Shown here one piece after another: positions 42,784 to 46,350 of a stretch of 46,350 nt of DNA. The notes under the pieces were generated by a model that worked only from the letters and a program-made list of their open reading frames with translations, was not told where the DNA came from and did no database searches. How positions within the stretch are numbered: the first letter of the stretch is position 1; the number at the start of each line of letters is the position of its first letter. The stretch spans positions 1 through 46,350 of the forward strand of contig JAKQHM010000017.1 in assembly GCA_029572935.1 (NCBI GenBank), in the 5' to 3' direction. This DNA comes from Bacteroidota bacterium (GTDB lineage Bacteria > Bacteroidota > Bacteroidia > Chitinophagales > Saprospiraceae). A program made the position numbers and the translations under genes.

Positions 42784-43389
42784 TTATTCCCTGGCCTTTT
42801 TGGCAGAGGTAACGATGTTGAAGCGGTTCACTTTTCTGTTTTGCAGCGCATCGATGATGGCGGCAAAAGCTTTGTATTCGGTCGTTTTGTCGGCCTTGAT
42901 GGCAATCCGCAGGTTGTTGTTGACCTGCCTGGAGAACAGGATCAGGTCTTCGACCTGGGTTTCTCCACCGGTTGTATCGATCTTAAGGCCGGGCTGTATG
43001 GTACTGGCTCTTTCCGAGGGATCCTTGTCTAAAAAAGCAGGCAGGGATTTTAGATCCATACCCCAAAGTTCCAGGGTGCGGAATGCGTCCTGCTGCTTGG
43101 CAGTGAACTGGATCTGATACCTTTCGGAAATTTTTTCCAACAATCCCAGGCGGGTATTCTGGTCATCCAGACCAAAAAAGACCCTTCCGTCCGGAGCGAC
43201 ACTGAACATCATGATGTCCTTGTCAGGGATGGGAATCTGGGCCGTTGAAGAGGGTATATCGATCTGAACCACTTCCTGATCCCTGAACTTGGTCGTGAGG
43301 ATAAAGAAGGTCAGAAGCAAGAAGGCCACATCGCACATGGCAGTCATGTCGATGGACGTACTCTTTCGGGGAATCTTAACCTTGGGCAT
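42784..43389 (-). CDS. exbD: ExbD-type biopolymer transport protein (first)
   Basis: A 201-residue ExbD/TolR homologue. Residues 1-12 are basic, then 'DMTAMCDVAFLLLTFFIL' forms the single membrane helix; Asp20 is the equivalent of the essential membrane Asp. The periplasmic part is long, with the ExbD-type end 'LRIAIKADKTTEYKAFAAIIDALQ' (about residues 160-184). It differs clearly from the second ExbD, so the two are likely to play separate roles or form a mixed complex. It starts 35 bases after exbB ends, in one operon. Confidence 0.93.
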   Translation of the reverse strand: MPKVKIPRKSTSIDMTAMCDVAFLLLTFFILTTKFRDQEVVQIDIPSSTAQIPIPDKDIMMFSVAPDGRVFFGLDDQNTRLGLLEKISERYQIQFTAKQQDAFRTLELWGMDLKSLPAFLDKDPSERASTIQPGLKIDTTGGETQVEDLILFSRQVNNNLRIAIKADKTTEYKAFAAIIDALQNRKVNRFNIVTSAKKARE

Positions 43390-43424
43390 AATCGGCTGCT
43401 TTACGAATGAAGAGATCGGATGGA

Positions 43425-44240
43425 TCAGTGTTTAGCGGCAAAGGTCTGAGCGATGCTGAAACCAGCTTCGTCAATGCCGTAGGTCATACCGTCGATCTTG
43501 GTCGTAAAGTAGTTGTAGAAAATGATGGCGATGGCAGAGGATCCGATACCCAAAGCAGTATTGATCAGGGCCTCAGAGATACCGTTTGATAACTGTACAG
43601 CATCCGGCGCTCCTGCGGTGGCGATCGCCGAGAAGGCCTTGATCATTCCAAATACAGTACCCAACAAACCCAAAAGGGTGGCTACAGATGAAATGGTCGC
43701 CAGGATGACCAGATTCTTTTCCAGCATCGGCAGTTCGAGGGAAGTAGATTCTTCGATCTCCTTCTGGATAGCCAGCACTTTTTGCTCCTTGTCGAGGCTG
43801 TTGTTGCCAGCCATGTCTTTATATTTTCTCAAACCTTCGCGGATGACATTGGCCACGGATCCGCGCTGTTTGTCACATTCAGATATGGCGGAATCCACCT
43901 GATTGTTATCCAGAAAACCTTTGATTTTCTGTACGAAACTCGGGATGGAGCCTTTTCCGCTGGCTATGCTGAGCGTAATGAAGCGCTCAATTACGGTGGC
44001 TACTACGATCATAAATACGGCCATCAGAAAGGGTACGATCACACCTCCCTTGTACATCATACCGAGATAATCACCTGACAAGGGGTGTTTGGTATTGTCC
44101 CCACCTTCGAAGTGACTGGGGTCTCCCAGAACGAAGTGAAAGATCAGCTGACCGGCTATAACAGCCAGTAAGATGACCAAAGAGGCAAAGATGTTGGTAA
44201 ACTTGCTGCTTGGCTTGACACTGGATTTTTGATTGCTCAT
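43425..44240 (-). CDS. exbB: MotA/TolQ/ExbB proton channel protein
   Basis: A 271-residue inner-membrane protein, first gene of the energisation operon. I chose ATG 44240 over a TTG two codons upstream. Helices lie at about residues 15-40, 70-93, 180-205 and 220-245, one more than E. coli ExbB. 'LLGLLGTVFGMIKAF' and 'NGISEALINTALG' are the ExbB/TolQ signature region that lines the proton path. It forms the pentamer around ExbD and powers TonB. Upstream lies a 560-base AT-rich spacer divergent with the large surface protein gene; I saw no exact -7 box on the minus strand there. Confidence 0.94.
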   Translation of the reverse strand: MSNQKSSVKPSSKFTNIFASLVILLAVIAGQLIFHFVLGDPSHFEGGDNTKHPLSGDYLGMMYKGGVIVPFLMAVFMIVVATVIERFITLSIASGKGSIPSFVQKIKGFLDNNQVDSAISECDKQRGSVANVIREGLRKYKDMAGNNSLDKEQKVLAIQKEIEESTSLELPMLEKNLVILATISSVATLLGLLGTVFGMIKAFSAIATAGAPDAVQLSNGISEALINTALGIGSSAIAIIFYNYFTTKIDGMTYGIDEAGFSIAQTFAAKH

Positions 44241-44804
44241 AATCAATGAATTAATCGATTTACAATGAATGTGATTTTAGTTTTAGATTAGAATGATAAG
44301 TCAGCTTCCTGAAAATAAGACCCGGGGAAACATTGGATGATGATCCCGGGCAAACCCCCATTTCGCGGCGTAATATTAAAACGTTTTGTAAATAAATTAG
44401 TGATCAGACAGTAGTTAAATTATTATTACCCCATAGTATAGTCATATTTAATTTGTTAATACCTGTGAAATTGACTCATACGCATATTGTCATTTTGTAA
44501 TTTATAATTTAATTTTTCCGGGCCCTTAAATTGATGTCTTTCATCAAATTTTTCAACCCTCTGGACGTTTCTGGTTATTTTTCAAAAATTATTTTTCAAA
44601 ATTTATTTGTCACTAATTATTAGATAATCAATACAATAGGAAATTTTTTGATCACTTTTATCTTGAAACGTCTGATATTTTTTTCTAATATTTAAAAAAC
44701 ATCTATATTTGCCCACGAATAAAGCCATCCCAAGGCTTCAACAGTTCTTTAGATCATAGCGGATAAAGCGAATAGTCTCGAATTATTCACAAAAGCTTTT
44801 TGCT
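44241..44804. other. Divergent AT-rich intergenic region
   Basis: A long AT-rich spacer between exbB (minus) and the large surface gene (plus). It holds a good plus-strand -7 box at 44704. I saw no ORF or clear hairpin in it. Confidence 0.7.
44704..44711 (+). promoter_or_regulatory. -7 box TATATTTG for the large surface protein gene
   Basis: An exact TAnnTTTG match. The ATG lies 93 bases downstream, so this mRNA would have a long leader, in contrast to the near-leaderless genes elsewhere in the window. Confidence 0.5.
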
Positions 44805-46350
44805 ATGTATCTTATAAAACAGATTCACACACTATTTTTAACTGGCTTGTTTACCAGTCTGATGGCTGTTTCGGCTTTTGCCGGGATTGTCTTTGATGGT
44901 ACTCCGGGCACTTCAGCACCGCCTGCTACCTTGGGTGGATTGACCATGGATGCCTTTCCATCTGACCCCAGGCCCCTGTTTGCCAATGTATCAGACCTAC
45001 CGGTCAACAGCTCAGGAAGTCCTGTGATCGGATTTTCAGATGCCTTGTCTCATCGCAGGATCGGAAACGGTTGGGCTACCTGGAGTCATGGGTATACCGG
45101 AGATGTTTATTTCAGGAGTGGGAATACCCTGACCATCACCTTGCCGGCTAATACCCGCGCCTTTTATTTGTATATAGAAGGTAATAACTTTAACGTGGCC
45201 AATATTATGGCTATGGCCAACGATGGTACCTCATCAGGCCCCATTCCTGTAAATGGAGATGCAGGGGCAACGTACTATGGTTTTTATACGACCTCATCCA
45301 CCTGCCTTTTGACCTCGATCGTGATCGAGGCAGACCAGGCCGCAGGAGGGTTCGCTGTGGGTGAATTCGGGATCAATATTTTGGAGTGTACGGATGTCAT
45401 GGCCTGCAAGAACCTGAATGTATCCCTGGACAAAAACTGTGAGATTTACATCACTGCGGATATGCTGCTGAGTGGCACCTGTGCAACTGATAAGGTTGTG
45501 GAGTTATCGCATTACAATCAGCCGGTTGCCAATCCGATCAACTATCATTACATCGGAAAAACCCTCACAGGCAAGGTACTGGATACTCTAACAGGCAATT
45601 CCTGCTGGTCCAGCATCCTCATAGAAGACAAACAGTCTCCGGATGTTTTGTGCAGGGATTATCGCGTAAGTTGTAAGGAATTCGAAGAAAATGATCTGAG
45701 ACCTGCCGACGTGGAGGACTGCAGCCATTATACTGTGGAACTTCTGGACGAGCAGATCGAACGTCTGGACTGTAATGATGAATTGATCAAAAGGATCACA
45801 CGTACCTGGGTGGCTACGGACGACCTGGGTAATGTAAGTGCACCCTGTCAGCAGATCATTGAAGTGGAGCGATTGGATATTTATGCTACTGATTTTCCGA
45901 AAGATGTCAGGTTGCTTTGTGATTATATTTACAGGACAGATGCCAATGGCCATCCCCATCCGGTTGTGACGGGCATACCCAGACTGGATGGCTGGAATAT
46001 CTGGCCTACGGAGAATTTCAATTGCAATATATTCGTGGACTATGAAGACAATGACCTGGGCGAGATCGGCTGCGTGCGCAAGATCATGCGGACCTGGCGG
46101 GTGCGGGAATGGTGGTGCAGTGAGGAGCTGACCAATTTTGCGACCCAGCTGATCCAGATTGTGGATCTCAATGGCCCAGTGATCACGCACAGTCACTACG
46201 ACTTTGAAGCGACCACAGGTCATAAGAGCTGTGAGGCGAATGTGGTGCTGCCTCCGATCGAAGCATACGATGCCTGCCACAATAACCTGCGCATCGATGT
46301 GGTCTATCCGGGTGGAATACTGGTGGATCAGAACGGAGGCCGTGTGAATC
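44805..46350 (+). CDS. Large secreted surface protein, 3' end beyond window
   Basis: An open frame of 515 codons reads to the window edge. A signal peptide spans residues 1-28, ending near 'AVSAFAG'. Residues 30-200 look like one beta-domain with 'GFSDALSHRRIGNGWATW' and 'VYFRSGNTLTITLPANTRAFYLYI'-like strands (about 80-130), a possible carbohydrate or ligand-binding jelly roll. From residue 205 on, cysteine-rich repeats start: 'CKNLNVSLDKNCEIYI', 'DYRVSCKEF' and 'RITRTWVATDDLGNVSAPC', the HYR-like unit seen in very large Bacteroidota adhesins that end in gliding-motility or T9SS type B domains. The C-terminus is not in the window, so the sorting type is unknown. It diverges from exbB. Confidence 0.8.
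   Translation, partial: MYLIKQIHTLFLTGLFTSLMAVSAFAGIVFDGTPGTSAPPATLGGLTMDAFPSDPRPLFANVSDLPVNSSGSPVIGFSDALSHRRIGNGWATWSHGYTGDVYFRSGNTLTITLPANTRAFYLYIEGNNFNVANIMAMANDGTSSGPIPVNGDAGATYYGFYTTSSTCLLTSIVIEADQAAGGFAVGEFGINILECTDVMACKNLNVSLDKNCEIYITADMLLSGTCATDKVVELSHYNQPVANPINYHYIGKTLTGKVLDTLTGNSCWSSILIEDKQSPDVLCRDYRVSCKEFEENDLRPADVEDCSHYTVELLDEQIERLDCNDELIKRITRTWVATDDLGNVSAPCQQIIEVERLDIYATDFPKDVRLLCDYIYRTDANGHPHPVVTGIPRLDGWNIWPTENFNCNIFVDYEDNDLGEIGCVRKIMRTWRVREWWCSEELTNFATQLIQIVDLNGPVITHSHYDFEATTGHKSCEANVVLPPIEAYDACHNNLRIDVVYPGGILVDQNGGRVN

Noticed and set aside
45588-46280. Minus-strand ORF (230 codons) at the right end
   Set aside because: It is antisense to the large secreted surface protein, which reads open from its signal peptide to the edge.

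Overview
The window comes from a Bacteroidota chromosome, most likely a Saprospiria-type lineage. Evidence: several secreted proteins end in type IX secretion (T9SS) type A sorting domains; MurF and alanine racemase are fused; the ornithine carbamoyltransferase is the acylornithine type; one ExbB-like gene is followed by two ExbD genes and a proline-rich TonB; an S8 peptidase sits beside a TPR lipoprotein; and many genes carry a TAnnTTTG -7 box just upstream. No rRNA, tRNA, CRISPR array or transposase was seen.

Layout. 1-2755 (minus): S8 peptidase and a TPR lipoprotein that runs off the left edge. 3017-11512 (plus): housekeeping genes purD, murF-alr fusion, M48 protease, polA and an LpxD-like acyltransferase. 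11621-13586: an AT-rich T9SS cargo gene, a string of hairpins and a terminator-like hairpin. 13587-21767: a two-domain M16 protease (minus) divergent from an M1 aminopeptidase, a PaaG-like isomerase and acylornithine carbamoyltransferase. 21903-26967: a T9SS propeller protein, then a tightly overlapping trio of MbnH/MauG-type di-heme enzyme, copper-amine-oxidase-fold lipoprotein and small secreted propeller-like protein. 26974-34542: an AT-rich block of three T9SS cargo genes bordered and interrupted by related low-complexity repeats. 34549-37556 (minus): sugar MFS transporter and a catalytically degenerate M16 protein. 37691-39387 (plus): dnaN-nadD. 39394-44240 (minus): the TonB-ExbB-ExbD energisation cluster with three TonB-domain genes. 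44805-46350 (plus): the first part of a large surface protein that runs off the right edge.

Two places stand out. First, the 23278-26967 operon pairs a MauG-family di-heme enzyme, a family known to make protein-derived cofactors, with an amine-oxidase-fold protein that keeps the cofactor tyrosine but appears to have lost the copper ligands. Second, the secreted metalloprotease gene at 27333 has an (AT)10 tract inside its apparent signal-peptide coding region. At the present length the upstream ATG (27301) is out of frame; losing one AT unit would restore a standard signal peptide, which suggests phase variation.

All family calls come from reading motifs by eye. Identities and alignments are manual estimates.
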